DNA of 64,000 nt from JAIBJN01 sp963842305. Its GTDB lineage: Bacteria; Actinomycetota; Thermoleophilia; Gaiellales; Gaiellaceae. Position 1 is the stretch's first letter. The number at the start of each line of letters is the position of its first letter. Position numbers and translations under genes: made by a program. Shown piece by piece: positions 20,264-29,411 of the stretch. The DNA lies in NCBI GenBank assembly GCA_963842305.1, contig CAWJFW010000003.1, forward strand, positions 1-64,000, written 5' to 3'. The notes below the pieces were generated by a model. It saw only the letters and a program-made list of their open reading frames with translations. It searched no databases and had not been told where the DNA came from.

Positions 20264-21469
20264 ATGGATCTGGAGAACAGCAAACTCTCGCGGCGAGGAT
20301 TCGTCGCCCTGACAGGGGCGACGAGCCTCAGTGCGCTGCTCGCAGCGTGCGGCGGTGACGACGGAGGGGAAGCCGAACCGGCGGCGCCGGGAACCGATAC
20401 ATCGGCCGGCGAGGCGCCGGCCGGGGTGAGTTTCGACCCGGCTTCCGAGCCGGACGGGCCCATCACGTTCTTCGAGTGGGCCGGCTACGACAAGACTGCG
20501 CCCTGGATGTGGGAGGCCTACACCAAGGGTGAGTATGGGCAGAGGAGCCCGCTCAAGTTCGACTTCCTCGAGAACGACATCCAGGCGCTCGCCAAGGTGG
20601 CGTCCGGCTACAACCCCGACGTCATCCATCCTTGCATCGCCTACTGGCCCGACTTCCACGCAGCGGGGCTCGTCCAGCCGTTCGACATGTCGCTGCTCCC
20701 CGACTACGAAGGCATCCCCGAGGCGATTCGCGCGCCGGGAGTGGGTGACGACGGTCTCGTGTACCACGTCCCCTTCGACATCGGGTTCTCCTCCATCGTC
20801 TACAGGACCGACAAGATTCCGATCACGGAGGAGGAGGAGTCCTGGAACATCTTGCTCGACCCCGCGTACGAGGGGAAGCTCGCGACCTTCTCGGACCCCG
20901 TCACGATCATCAAGATCGGCGCGCTCATCAACGCCGGCGGGCCGATCGACCCGAACAAGCTCACGTCCGACCAGATCGAGGCCGCGAAGGAGACCATGAT
21001 CAAGGCCAAGCCGCAGATCCGGAACTTCTGGAGCAACAACCAAGACAACATCAACGACTTCATCAACGGCAACGTCTGGGCGACCTACGTGTGGCCCGAC
21101 GGCTACCTCCAGGCCCTTCGTCACGAGAATCTGAAGGACGTCGAAGTTCGCTACATGTGGCCGAAGGAGGGCCGACTCGCCTGGGTGTGCGGATTCGTCC
21201 TGAACGCGGCCACGGAGCAGCCGGGTCGAGCGACGCTCGCCGTCGCGGCGGCGAACACGCCGAAGGCCGCGGCCTCGCTGACCGACGTCTTCGCCTACGG
21301 CTCGGCGCAGCAGGAAGGGGTGCTGGACCTAATCAAGGACGAGGAGCTGATCTCGATCTTCAGCCTCGACGATCCAACGGCGTTCAAGCCACCCCGAGCG
21401 TGGTTCGAGCAGCCGCTCCCGAATCGACAGGAGTACACGGAGGCGGGCGAGGCGGTCAAGGCAGCGTAG
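20264..21469 (+). CDS. potD: polyamine-type ABC transporter substrate-binding lipoprotein PotD
   Basis: Extracytoplasmic binding protein of 401 residues. The N terminus has twin arginines (SRRGFVALTG) followed by a lipobox (LSALLAAC), so it is probably a Tat-exported lipoprotein held on the outer face of the membrane. After an acidic, Ala/Pro-rich linker come PotD/PotF-like landmarks such as FFEWAGYDK, GYNPDVIHPCIAYWPDF and the C-terminal RAWFEQPL. The unusual order, binding protein second, is common in actinobacteria. Confidence 0.88.
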   Translation: MDLENSKLSRRGFVALTGATSLSALLAACGGDDGGEAEPAAPGTDTSAGEAPAGVSFDPASEPDGPITFFEWAGYDKTAPWMWEAYTKGEYGQRSPLKFDFLENDIQALAKVASGYNPDVIHPCIAYWPDFHAAGLVQPFDMSLLPDYEGIPEAIRAPGVGDDGLVYHVPFDIGFSSIVYRTDKIPITEEEESWNILLDPAYEGKLATFSDPVTIIKIGALINAGGPIDPNKLTSDQIEAAKETMIKAKPQIRNFWSNNQDNINDFINGNVWATYVWPDGYLQALRHENLKDVEVRYMWPKEGRLAWVCGFVLNAATEQPGRATLAVAAANTPKAAASLTDVFAYGSAQQEGVLDLIKDEELISIFSLDDPTAFKPPRAWFEQPLPNRQEYTEAGEAVKAA

Positions 21470-21481
21470 GTCTCTAGCTCG

Positions 21482-21515
21482 CGGCGGGGAGCTGCGGATA
21501 CGCGACTCCCCGCCG
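21482..21515 (+). terminator. hairpin between potD and potB
   Basis: A perfect 10-bp stem, CGGCGGGGAG (21482-21491) pairing with CTCCCCGCCG (21506-21515), has a 14-base loop and follows the potD stop by 12 bases. No T-tract follows and the downstream genes belong to the same operon. It is therefore probably an attenuator or mRNA stabiliser that favours the binding protein. Confidence 0.55.
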
Positions 21516-21534
21516 GCCGTGAGGAGGCAAACGA

Positions 21535-22710
21535 ATGGCGCAAAGAGCGACCGTAGCGGCGCCAACGATCCCGATCGAAGAGCGGGTCTGGGGCCGGCGA
21601 GCCCAAGACCGGCTCGCGACGTACGCGCTGACGACGCCGGCGCTCGCGCTCCTCCTCGTCTTCTTCCTCGTCCCGATCTACTTCGTCGTTCGCTACAGCA
21701 TCGGCCTGGAACGGTTCGCGCAGAACGAGGCCGCTGCCTCGCTGACCGGCGAGCTCGCTGGCTTCTCGACGGAGCTCTGGCGCGAGTTCCTCGGCCCGGG
21801 CGTGGATCTCGAGGTGCTCGGCACGGCGTCATTGCACATGCCCGCGTGGGTCATCGGCGTCGTCTTCGCGGCCCTCGTCCTCGGCGCCGTCTTCGGACCG
21901 CAGCTTTCGGCACGCCATGGCGGCTGGATTCGGGCCGGCTCGTTTCTGCTCCTGCTGGCACCGTTTCTGACCATCCCCGCGGGTAACAACCTGGTCCGCG
22001 TTTCGGAGCTCTCGTCCGAGGGGGATTTCCTGCGGCTCTTCTTCCGCTCGGTGACGATGGCGACCACCTCGGCGGTCTGGGCCGTGATCATCGCCTTCCC
22101 GATCGCCTACTTCCTCGCCTTCGGGATCAAGAAATCGAAGTACATATGGCTCCTGATCGTCATCGCGCCGTTCCTGACCAGCTACCTCTTGCGGATCTTC
22201 GCGTGGAAGATCATCCTCGGCGACCAGGGCCTCTTCAACAGCGCGCTCTTCGAGCTCGGATTGCGCAACCCCGACAACCCCGTCTCCTTTCTGATCTACA
22301 GCCAGTTCACGGTCATCCTCGTCCTGCTCTACGCCTGGGTGCCGTTCATCATCCTGCCGATCTTCATCGGGCTCGAAAGCGTGGATCGGCGCCTGCTCGA
22401 GGCCGCCACCGATATGGGCGCGAGCAGACTTCAGGCGATGCGCAAGATCACCCTGCCGCTTGCTGCCCCGGGGATCGTCGCCGCGTTCCTGTTCGTGTTC
22501 ATCCCCTCGATCGGCGAGTACGTGACGCCCTCGCTCGTCGGCGGCAACAACGGCTACATGTTCGGGCAAGCGATCGCGAGTCAGTTCGTGGGCGGTGCGC
22601 TGAACTGGCAGACAGGGTCTGTCCTCTCGATCTTCCTCCTCTGCGTCGTCCTCTTCCTCGCGCTCTCGACGTCGAGGTTCCTGCGTGCGGGCGGAGGCGC
22701 TACGGCATGA
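21535..22710 (+). CDS. potB: polyamine-type ABC transporter permease PotB
   Basis: Inner-membrane permease of 391 residues (BPD_transp_1), longer than the usual ~285-300. An inserted region between the first span and the core (about residues 65-150) contains two extra hydrophobic segments. The ATPase-contact loop is LLEAATDMGASRLQAMRKITLPLAAPGI, here spanning two quotable parts (EAATDMGAS and ITLPLAAPGI). A strong GAGGAGG site lies eight bases before the ATG. Overlaps potC by ATGA. Confidence 0.88.
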   Translation: MAQRATVAAPTIPIEERVWGRRAQDRLATYALTTPALALLLVFFLVPIYFVVRYSIGLERFAQNEAAASLTGELAGFSTELWREFLGPGVDLEVLGTASLHMPAWVIGVVFAALVLGAVFGPQLSARHGGWIRAGSFLLLLAPFLTIPAGNNLVRVSELSSEGDFLRLFFRSVTMATTSAVWAVIIAFPIAYFLAFGIKKSKYIWLLIVIAPFLTSYLLRIFAWKIILGDQGLFNSALFELGLRNPDNPVSFLIYSQFTVILVLLYAWVPFIILPIFIGLESVDRRLLEAATDMGASRLQAMRKITLPLAAPGIVAAFLFVFIPSIGEYVTPSLVGGNNGYMFGQAIASQFVGGALNWQTGSVLSIFLLCVVLFLALSTSRFLRAGGGATA

Positions 22711-23546
22711 GTCGGGGCACGACGGACGTCTTCATGTCGAACAACGGCAAGCGCATGCTCGCAGTGTTCTTCGCGGGCTTTCTCGTCTTTCTCTATCTGC
22801 CGACGGTCCTGCTGATCATCTTTTCGTTCAACGCATCGACCGTCATCGCGTTCCCCCTCACCGACTTCACGACGGCCTTCTACGAAGCGGCCTGGAAGAA
22901 CTCTGAAATCAGAGGTTCGCTGACCGCGAGCCTCAAGGTCGCGGCGGGAACGGCAGTCGTTGCCACCGCGCTCGCCGTCCTCGTCTCATACGCCCTTGCC
23001 CGGAGGTCTCTCCGCTTCAAAGCCGCCGTATCGGCGCTCCTTCTCCTCCCGCTCGTGGTGCCGACCGTCGTCCTCGGGGTCTCCCTTCTCGTTCTCTTCC
23101 GGCCCTCCGATCCGATCATCCCGGTCCCGCTCGGGCTCTGGGCAGTGCTGGTCGGCCACGTCGTGATCGCGCTTCCGTTCTGCGTCCTCCTGCTCCTGCC
23201 GCGGATCGCGTCGATCGACAAACGTCTCGAGGAGGCTGCGCACGATCTCGGCGCATCCGGCCTGACGACCTTCCGGCGCGTCGTCCTTCCGCTGATCCTT
23301 CCCGCCCTGCTCGCCTCGCTGCTCGTCGCCTTCGTTGTCTCGATCGACGAGGTCGTGATCGCGAGCTTCCTTGTACAGGATCAGGCCACGTATCCGGTCT
23401 ACCTGTACTCGGGGTTGCGGCTGTCCGGCCAGACCAGCCTGCTCATGCCGGTCGCGACGGTCATGATCGTTGCGAGCACAATCCTCATTCTCGCGGCGGC
23501 GCTAATCGGCCGATACGGCGAGCGCCGCGCCGGCCTCGCGCAATGA
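22707..23546 (+). CDS. potC: polyamine-type ABC transporter permease PotC
   Basis: Second permease, 279 residues with six predicted spans. The ATPase-contact loop reads EEAAHDLGASGLTTFRRVVL and the region DEVVIASFL is typical of PotC. It starts in an ATGA overlap with potB and ends in an ATGA overlap with a small lipoprotein gene. The first hydrophobic segment includes the PotC hallmark IIFSFNAS. Confidence 0.9.
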   Translation: MSRGTTDVFMSNNGKRMLAVFFAGFLVFLYLPTVLLIIFSFNASTVIAFPLTDFTTAFYEAAWKNSEIRGSLTASLKVAAGTAVVATALAVLVSYALARRSLRFKAAVSALLLLPLVVPTVVLGVSLLVLFRPSDPIIPVPLGLWAVLVGHVVIALPFCVLLLLPRIASIDKRLEEAAHDLGASGLTTFRRVVLPLILPALLASLLVAFVVSIDEVVIASFLVQDQATYPVYLYSGLRLSGQTSLLMPVATVMIVASTILILAAALIGRYGERRAGLAQ

Positions 23547-23776
23547 GGCGCCTCACTGTCAGCCTGGCGGTAGCCGCCGCGCTGGCCGCCGGGTGCGGCG
23601 GTGCCGAAGAGGACGCCCCGGTTCCGGCCGCCGCTCCGACCGGCCCGACCAAGGCCCAGCTCGCCTTCCGCGAGCGGATCCTCGAGGAGATCAAGAGAGG
23701 CGAGTACGAGTGCCACTGCACCGGCGCCATGCGTGCGCGCGAGCGGATTGAGAAGGGGCTCGCACATGAGCCCTAG
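23543..23776 (+). CDS. small lipoprotein at the end of the pot operon
   Basis: A 77-residue protein with a lipobox (LAVAAALAAGC), an Ala/Pro linker, then a charged helix and ECHCTGAMRARERIEKGL. Nothing in known families is recognised. Its start overlaps the potC stop (ATGA), so it is almost certainly translated with the transporter. Two mature cysteines in a CHC arrangement could bind metal or form a disulfide. A role as an accessory of the transporter is inference from position only. Confidence 0.7.
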   Translation: MRRLTVSLAVAAALAAGCGGAEEDAPVPAAAPTGPTKAQLAFRERILEEIKRGEYECHCTGAMRARERIEKGLAHEP

Positions 23777-23779
23777 CCG

Positions 23780-24787
23780 CTAGCTCGGGTCGCGGACCAG
23801 CTCCATCGTGGAGCAATGAATGCCACCGCCACCTTTCTGGATCTCGTCGTAGGGGAGGCCCACGACCTCGATGCCGCGGCGCTCGAGCAGCTCGGCGGTG
23901 CGCTGATAACGGTCGCACATGAGCACCCGCCCTGGGCGCAGAACGAGCGAGTTGATCGCCCATTCCTCCTCCCGGGGACAGGGGATGGGCTCAATGCCGA
24001 GCTCGCGCAGGCGTTCGAGGAACCAGTACGGCAGGCCGGGCACGTCGACGAGCGCCTTGTCGACGTCGACCATGCCCAGGTGGCCGTCGATGTGGATCGA
24101 CCATCCGCCCATGGGCACCACGATCAGCTCGATGCCGAGCCTGCGCAGGATCTCCTCGAGCTGGCGGGCGCCCTCGGAGTTGCAGCGGATCGACGTGCTG
24201 TAGGCGGCTACCTTGGGCGTCAGCTTGGCGAAGGAGCCACCCTCGACGAGCCCGCGGCCAGTGATCGTCGCGAGGATCGGCATGCCGACCGAGGCAATCG
24301 CCTGCGCGATCAGCCGCTCTTCGCCACGACGCATCGCCGGTGCCATACGCCCGATGATCGCCCCACCGGGAACGGTCAACAGCGGATCCCTCGTGTAGAC
24401 GGAGCGCGAGAAGTGTGGTGGCGACGCGCCCTCGACCGATACCACTTCGATCCCCTCGGCGCGTAGAGCGGAGACGAGACCGTCGTGCTGGGAGTGCACC
24501 TTCTCCATCACGGGCGGCTCCCGCGACAGCCAGTACCACATGCCGTCGGGGTCGACGAGCGCCTGGGCGCGCTCGTCCCAGCAGTCGGCCCGAACTCGCT
24601 CCCATTCTCTGCCGGGGTTCCTTACGAGAACGACTCGAAGCGGTCCCACCTCGTCGAAGGATCCCCACATGCGGCCCCAGACCCGCTCCTGTTCCTCCGG
24701 CGCGTCAAACGGGGGCTCGGCGATCGATGGCGAGAGCGAGAGGTAGTAGAAGTCTGGGAACGGCTCCTCGCCCTGCACGTGAGTCAC
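23780..24787 (-). CDS. amidinotransferase-fold guanidine hydrolase (arginine deiminase/DDAH family)
   Basis: Protein of 335 residues in the pentein fold family that hydrolyses guanidino groups. Seen are the substrate loop SVYTRDPLL, the acidic EGGSF, a His in WSIHIDGHLGMVDVD and the catalytic Cys loop GGGGIHCSTMEL at the C terminus. These match dimethylargininase and arginine deiminase-like enzymes rather than agmatine deiminase. It is convergent with the polyamine transporter operon and ends four bases from it, which hints at a shared arginine or polyamine theme. Exact substrate unknown. Confidence 0.82.
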   Translation of the reverse strand: MTHVQGEEPFPDFYYLSLSPSIAEPPFDAPEEQERVWGRMWGSFDEVGPLRVVLVRNPGREWERVRADCWDERAQALVDPDGMWYWLSREPPVMEKVHSQHDGLVSALRAEGIEVVSVEGASPPHFSRSVYTRDPLLTVPGGAIIGRMAPAMRRGEERLIAQAIASVGMPILATITGRGLVEGGSFAKLTPKVAAYSTSIRCNSEGARQLEEILRRLGIELIVVPMGGWSIHIDGHLGMVDVDKALVDVPGLPYWFLERLRELGIEPIPCPREEEWAINSLVLRPGRVLMCDRYQRTAELLERRGIEVVGLPYDEIQKGGGGIHCSTMELVRDPS

Positions 24788-24820
24788 GCGTGTCCGTTCC
24801 CCATGCGCCGGCCTTGACCG

Positions 24821-25081
24821 CTAGCGCTCGAAGACCTTCCCGGCCTTGGCGATGCCGCGCGAGATGATGAAAGCCGCCGAGATCAGGGTGGTCGCAACGA
24901 GGAACTGGGGCCAGTCGACGGAATCGGCGGCGACGGTGACGATCAGCGCTACCACCCAGGCGAGCAAGAAGACGATCAGCTCGGCGGGCGGCGCCGGCAT
25001 CTGGGGCATCGGGTAGTACTGGCGCTCGTAGCCGCTCGCCGGAGGCGGGGGCGGCGGGGGCGGCGGCTGCGTGCTCGTCAT
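24821..25081 (-). CDS. small proline-rich membrane protein
   Basis: An 86-residue protein with a run of nine prolines near the N terminus, then QYYPMPQMPAPPAEL and two hydrophobic helices (about residues 37-52 and 59-76). The ATG at 25081 is chosen because AAGGAGG lies just upstream. Proline-rich cytoplasmic tails followed by two spans are common in actinobacterial membrane proteins of unknown role. It is on the minus strand just behind the amidinotransferase-fold gene and probably shares its transcript. Confidence 0.7.
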   Translation of the reverse strand: MTSTQPPPPPPPPPASGYERQYYPMPQMPAPPAELIVFLLAWVVALIVTVAADSVDWPQFLVATTLISAAFIISRGIAKAGKVFER

Positions 25082-25160
25082 CGGCTCCTCCTTGCTCGGG
25101 CGTCGCCGGGCATCGTAGTGGCTTCCGGCGACTCGTATCACCTCAGGACGGCCGGTTACG

Positions 25161-25784
25161 ATGACCCCGCGGGTGCAGCTCTTCCACTACCACCTGGTGA
25201 CGAGCAAGGTCCGGCTCCTGGAGGCCCGCTACCTCGGCAAGCTCGGCTTCGGGCTGCTTGGCCGATACGGCTGGCGCGGCGAGACCTCGGAGTGGTTCGA
25301 GGCCGGCACCTCGTGGGAGGAGCTCGACTCGATCGGATTCAGGCTCCGTCTCGTCGAGCTCGCCCGCGGAGCGGTGAACGTCGTCCTCCAACCCGGCCAC
25401 TGGGAGCATCCGCGCGTCGACCACATCGGCGTGATGCTGGACGAGGACGGCTTCACCGAGGCGCTCGAGCGCGCGACCGACCTCGGCCTCAAGATCCAGG
25501 ACCATCCGGGCAAGCGGACGTTCATCGCCACCGAGGCGGGCTACCGGCTCGAGGTGCATCCGCCCCGCGACTGGATCGACGAACTCGTCGCGCGGAGCGA
25601 CGAGCTGCGGCTGGGCGAGCTCCACCTCCGCGCGCAAGATCCGGAGGAGAAGGCGGTCGCGCTCTCCGAGATCCTCGGCGTCGACCGCCTCGACTCCGAC
25701 GTGCTCGTCGGCGACACGCTCGTCCGCTTCCAGGGCGGCGGCCCGGAGGGCCGTCCCGAGCTCGTCGCCGAGGTCTTGTTGTGA
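25161..25784 (+). CDS. VOC (glyoxalase-fold) protein
   Basis: A 207-residue protein with paired beta-alpha-beta modules of the vicinal-oxygen-chelate type. Segments such as HIGVMLDEDGFTEALERA, FIATEAGYRLEVHPPRDW and LGELHLRAQDPEEKAVALSE resemble two successive modules. Metal ligands are not fully obvious, so it may bind rather than transform its ligand. The stop overlaps the GTG start of purM, so the two are coupled; VOC genes are not a usual purine-operon member. An in-frame extension upstream looks spurious. Confidence 0.7.
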   Translation: MTPRVQLFHYHLVTSKVRLLEARYLGKLGFGLLGRYGWRGETSEWFEAGTSWEELDSIGFRLRLVELARGAVNVVLQPGHWEHPRVDHIGVMLDEDGFTEALERATDLGLKIQDHPGKRTFIATEAGYRLEVHPPRDWIDELVARSDELRLGELHLRAQDPEEKAVALSEILGVDRLDSDVLVGDTLVRFQGGGPEGRPELVAEVLL

Positions 25785-26734
25785 CCTCCTACGGCGAGGC
25801 CGGCGTCTCGCTGGCAAAGGCCGAGGAGGTCGTGGAGCGGCTGCGCGCGGCGATCGAGTCGACGAGGACCGAGCGCGTCGCAGGATCGATAGGCGACTTC
25901 GCCGGCCTGTTCGCGCTCGACGACGACCGGCTGCTTGCGGCGACCACGGACGGCGTCGGGACCAAGCTCGTCCTCTCGCGCCGTGCCGGTCGGCTGTTCG
26001 ACGCCGGAGTCGACCTCGCCGCTCATTGCGCCAACGACCTGCTCACGGTCGGCGCCGAGCCTCTCTTCTTCCTCGACTACGTCGCCTCGTCCGCGCTCGA
26101 CCTGGCCGAGGTGGCGGAGCTGGTCGCAGGGGCAGCCTCCGTCTGCCGCGAGGCCGGCTGCGCGATCCTCGGCGGCGAGACGGCCGAGCTCCCGGGGATC
26201 TACCGCGACGACGAGCTCGACTTCGCCGGAACGATGGTCGGGCTCGTAGCCAGGGCCGACCTCGTGGACGGCTCGCGCTGCAGTGCCGGAGACGCCGTGC
26301 TCGGGCTTCCTTCGAGCGGCCTGCACGCGAACGGCTTCACCCTCGTCCGGCGCCTCCTCGGCGACGACGAGTTCGACCCCGACCTGCTGCTCCCGCCCAC
26401 GCGGCTCTACCTCGAGGACGTGCGGCGGCTGCGATCCGCATGCGACGTCCGGGCACTCGCCCACGTGACGGGCGGGGGCATTCCCGGAAACCTCCCGCGA
26501 GTCCTGCCGGCGGGGCTCGGCGCACGCCTCGATCCCGCGAGCTGGGAACGCCCACCGGTCTTCTCCTGGCTGGACGAGCGCGGCGTGCCGGAGGACGAGC
26601 AGCGGCGGGTCTTCAACCTCGGCGTCGGGCTCTGTGTCGTCGTGCCGGCCGCCGATGCCCCGAGAGCGGGGGTTCGGGTGATCGGGCAGCTCGAAGAGGG
26701 GATCGACGGCGTGGCCTGGGCCGACGCCTCGTGA
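25781..26734 (+). CDS. purM: phosphoribosylformylglycinamidine cyclo-ligase (AIR synthetase)
   Basis: Forms aminoimidazole ribonucleotide from FGAM with ATP, step five of purine synthesis. At 317 residues it is slightly shorter than typical. Family motifs are TTDGVGTKLVLS, DLAAHCANDLLTVGAEPLFFLDY, GGETAELPGIY and LPSSGLHANGFTLVR, followed by HVTGGGIPGNLPRVLP. The start is GTG at 25781, inside the preceding stop. purN begins inside its own stop, giving a tight purM-purN-purH run. Confidence 0.93.
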   Translation: MTSYGEAGVSLAKAEEVVERLRAAIESTRTERVAGSIGDFAGLFALDDDRLLAATTDGVGTKLVLSRRAGRLFDAGVDLAAHCANDLLTVGAEPLFFLDYVASSALDLAEVAELVAGAASVCREAGCAILGGETAELPGIYRDDELDFAGTMVGLVARADLVDGSRCSAGDAVLGLPSSGLHANGFTLVRRLLGDDEFDPDLLLPPTRLYLEDVRRLRSACDVRALAHVTGGGIPGNLPRVLPAGLGARLDPASWERPPVFSWLDERGVPEDEQRRVFNLGVGLCVVVPAADAPRAGVRVIGQLEEGIDGVAWADAS

Positions 26735-27279
26735 TCGGCGTTCTCGTCTCGGGCCGAGGCTCCAACCTGCAGGCGCTGATCGACCAGGCCCTCCCCATCG
26801 CCGCGGTCGCATCGAACGTCGCGGCAGCCGGAGCGGTATCCCGGGCCGCGGCCGCCGGGATCCCCACGGCGGTTTACTCGCTGGCGGACTACGGAAGCCG
26901 GGAGGAGCGCGATCTCGCGATGGCCGCCTGGCTCGAGGAACGGGGAGCGGAGCTGATCGTCTGCGCCGGATACATGCAGCTCCTGACGCCCGCGTTTCTC
27001 GAGCGCCACACCGCGATCAACGTTCATCCCTCCCTCCTCCCCGAGTTTCCGGGGACGACGCCCATCGAGGACGCCCTGGCGGCCGGCGCGGCTCAAACGG
27101 GCGTGACGGTCCACTTCGTCGACGAGAGGATCGACTCGGGACCGATCATCTTTCAGGAGCCGGTTCCGATCCACCCGGGGGATAACGCGGAAACTCTGCG
27201 TGAGCGGGTGCACGAGGTCGAGCATCGCCTGCTGCCCGAGGCGGCTCGCCTTTATCTGGCGGGCGCTTTACGCTCCTGA
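26731..27279 (+). CDS. purN: phosphoribosylglycinamide formyltransferase
   Basis: Transfers a formyl group from 10-formyltetrahydrofolate to GAR, step three of purine synthesis. Length 182 residues, typical. Motifs are the N-terminal VLVSGRGSNLQALID phosphate loop, the catalytic INVHPSLLPEFPG and VHFVDERIDSGPII, where Asp is catalytic. GTG start at 26731 overlaps the purM stop. purH follows after eight bases. Confidence 0.93.
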   Translation: MIGVLVSGRGSNLQALIDQALPIAAVASNVAAAGAVSRAAAAGIPTAVYSLADYGSREERDLAMAAWLEERGAELIVCAGYMQLLTPAFLERHTAINVHPSLLPEFPGTTPIEDALAAGAAQTGVTVHFVDERIDSGPIIFQEPVPIHPGDNAETLRERVHEVEHRLLPEAARLYLAGALRS

Positions 27280-27286
27280 GTCACCC

Positions 27287-28828
27287 ATGCAAGTGGGGCG
27301 CGCCCTCATGTCGGTCTTCGACAAGACCGGGCTGGATGTCTTCGCCCGTGGACTCTCCGATCTCGGAGTCGAGATCGTCGCGAGCGGCGGGACGGCCGCC
27401 TACATCGCCGAGCTCGGCATCGACGTCGTCCCCGTCGAGGAGCTGACCGAGGTCCCCGAGCTTCTCGGCGGACGTGTCAAGACCCTCCACCCGCGCATCC
27501 ATGCAGGCATCCTCGCCCGCCGGGCCTTCGAGGCCGACCTGGACGAGCTGCGCGACCACGAGATCCGCACGTTCGACCTCGTCTGCGTGAACCTCTATCC
27601 GTTCCAGAGCGTCACGGCGCGCCGGAACGTGCGCGAGGAGGACGCCGTCGAGATGATCGACATCGGCGGCCCGGCGCTCCTTCGCGCAGCCGCCAAGAAT
27701 TTCGTCGACGTCGTGCCCGTGTGCGACGCCTCCCGCTACGGGGAGATCCTCGCCGAACTCGCCGAGGGAGGCGTCCGGCTCGACACCCGCCGCAAGCTGG
27801 CCGCCGAGGCGTTCGCCCACACCGCCGCCTACGAGACATCGATCGCAGCGTGGTTCGCCGATGTAGAGACCTTTCCGCCGAGGCTGCTCCTTTCGCTCGA
27901 GCGGGAGCAGGAGCTCGTCTACGGCGAGAACCCGCATCAGCGGGCCGCCTATTACGCGGAAGCGGGCGTGCGGCGCCACCTCCTCTCCCGGGTCGACCGC
28001 CTCGGGGGGAAGGAGCTCTCGTTCAACAACCTCAACGACCTGGACGCCGCGCGGGCCGTGCTCCGGGAGTTCACGCTACCGACCTGCGTCGTCGTCAAGC
28101 ATGCGAACCCGTGCGGACTCGCCGTGGCGGCGACGATCGAGGAGGCCTACGCGAAGGCGCTCGCATCCGATCCCATCTCCGCGTACGGCGGCATCGTCGC
28201 GCTGAACCGGATGGTCCTGCCCGATCTCGCCGGGCGCCTCGCCGAGCAGTTCGTCGAGGTGCTGATCGCGCCCGACTACGACGACGACGCGCTCGGCGCG
28301 CTGCAGGCCAAGGAAGCCTTGCGGATCCTGCGCGACCGCGAGCGCCGCGGCGCGAGCCCCGGCGACCGCGACTACCGGCGGGTGCTGGGCGGGTTCCTCG
28401 TGCAGGACACCGATGCAGAGGTGGACGACCGGGAGGGCATGAAGGTCGTCACCAAAGAGCATCCCGACGAGCAGGAGTGGGGCGACCTCCTGTTCGCCTG
28501 GCGCGTCGCGAAGCACGTCGCCTCGAATGCGATCGTGATCGCGAAGGACTTGCAGGTGATCGGCATCGGCGGCGGCCAGACGAACCGGGTCGACGCCGTC
28601 CGTCTCGCCCTCGAGCGAGCCGCCGAGCATGGGCACGACCTCACCAGCGCCGTTCTCGCGTCGGATGCCTTCTTTCCGTTCCTGGACGGCCCCCAGCTCG
28701 CGCTGGACGCGGGCGTAATGACGATCGTCCAGCCCGGCGGTTCGAAGCGCGACGACGAGGTCGTCGCCGCCGTCGAGGAAGCCGGTGCCGTCATGGTCTT
28801 CAGCCGGCGCCGACACTTCCGGCACTGA
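27287..28828 (+). CDS. purH: bifunctional AICAR formyltransferase / IMP cyclohydrolase
   Basis: Catalyses the last two steps of IMP synthesis. Length 513 residues, normal. The N-terminal MGS-like cyclohydrolase domain shows LMSVFDKTGL, LGVEIVASGGTA, LTEVPELLGGRVKTLHPRIH (its middle part) and VNLYPF. The transformylase domain has LRYGENPHQ-like VYGENPHQRAA, the catalytic KHANPCGLAV and FFPFLDGPQLALDAGV with the C terminus RRRHFRH. Third gene of the purMNH run. Confidence 0.95.
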   Translation: MQVGRALMSVFDKTGLDVFARGLSDLGVEIVASGGTAAYIAELGIDVVPVEELTEVPELLGGRVKTLHPRIHAGILARRAFEADLDELRDHEIRTFDLVCVNLYPFQSVTARRNVREEDAVEMIDIGGPALLRAAAKNFVDVVPVCDASRYGEILAELAEGGVRLDTRRKLAAEAFAHTAAYETSIAAWFADVETFPPRLLLSLEREQELVYGENPHQRAAYYAEAGVRRHLLSRVDRLGGKELSFNNLNDLDAARAVLREFTLPTCVVVKHANPCGLAVAATIEEAYAKALASDPISAYGGIVALNRMVLPDLAGRLAEQFVEVLIAPDYDDDALGALQAKEALRILRDRERRGASPGDRDYRRVLGGFLVQDTDAEVDDREGMKVVTKEHPDEQEWGDLLFAWRVAKHVASNAIVIAKDLQVIGIGGGQTNRVDAVRLALERAAEHGHDLTSAVLASDAFFPFLDGPQLALDAGVMTIVQPGGSKRDDEVVAAVEEAGAVMVFSRRRHFRH

Positions 28829-28829
28829 G

Positions 28830-29387
28830 ATGACCGACGCACCGGCACCGCTTCCGACCCGCTCGCAGGCCTGGCTGCTCGTCCCCGTCTCCGGCTTCGC
28901 GATCGTCTCCCTGCTCGCGGGCTTTCTCGCGAACGCCGAGCTCGACGCGAGCGGCGGTTACTTCGACCTCTTCTTCAAGGACACCATCCACCTGAAGGTG
29001 TGGCTGGCCACTACGGCCGCCGCTCTGGCGCTCGTTCAGCTGTTCACGGCCGCCTGGATCTTCCGCAAGCTCCCATGGAGGCGGCCTGACTGGATTCCGG
29101 GCCTCCACCGGTGGACGGGCCGGGTCGCCTTCCTCCTCACCCTGCCGGTCGCCTACCACTGCATCTTCCTGCTCGGCTTCCAGAGCGGCGACGACCGCGT
29201 CCTCGCGCACTCGCTCCTGGGATGCGCGTTCTACGGAGCGTTCACGGCCAAAGTGCTCGTCGTCCGCCTGCACCGCTATCCACGCTGGGTGCTCCCGACC
29301 GCGGGCGGCCTGCTCTTCGCCGTCCTGATCGCGGTCTGGTACACGAGCGCGCTGTGGTTTTTCCGCACGGTCGACGTCGGGCTCTGA
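28830..29387 (+). CDS. four-helix membrane protein of the DUF6529 type
   Basis: A 185-residue integral membrane protein with about five hydrophobic segments. Histidines sit in several of them (KDTIHLKVWL, GLHRWTGRVAF, PVAYHCIFLL, VLAHSLLGCAFYG), a pattern reminiscent of b-type haem-binding membrane proteins. The family is actinobacterial and uncharacterised. The start lies one base after the purH stop, so it is co-transcribed, though a role in purine synthesis seems unlikely. Confidence 0.7.
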   Translation: MTDAPAPLPTRSQAWLLVPVSGFAIVSLLAGFLANAELDASGGYFDLFFKDTIHLKVWLATTAAALALVQLFTAAWIFRKLPWRRPDWIPGLHRWTGRVAFLLTLPVAYHCIFLLGFQSGDDRVLAHSLLGCAFYGAFTAKVLVVRLHRYPRWVLPTAGGLLFAVLIAVWYTSALWFFRTVDVGL

Positions 29388-29411
29388 ACTCGAGGAACTA
29401 GGCTTACCGCC

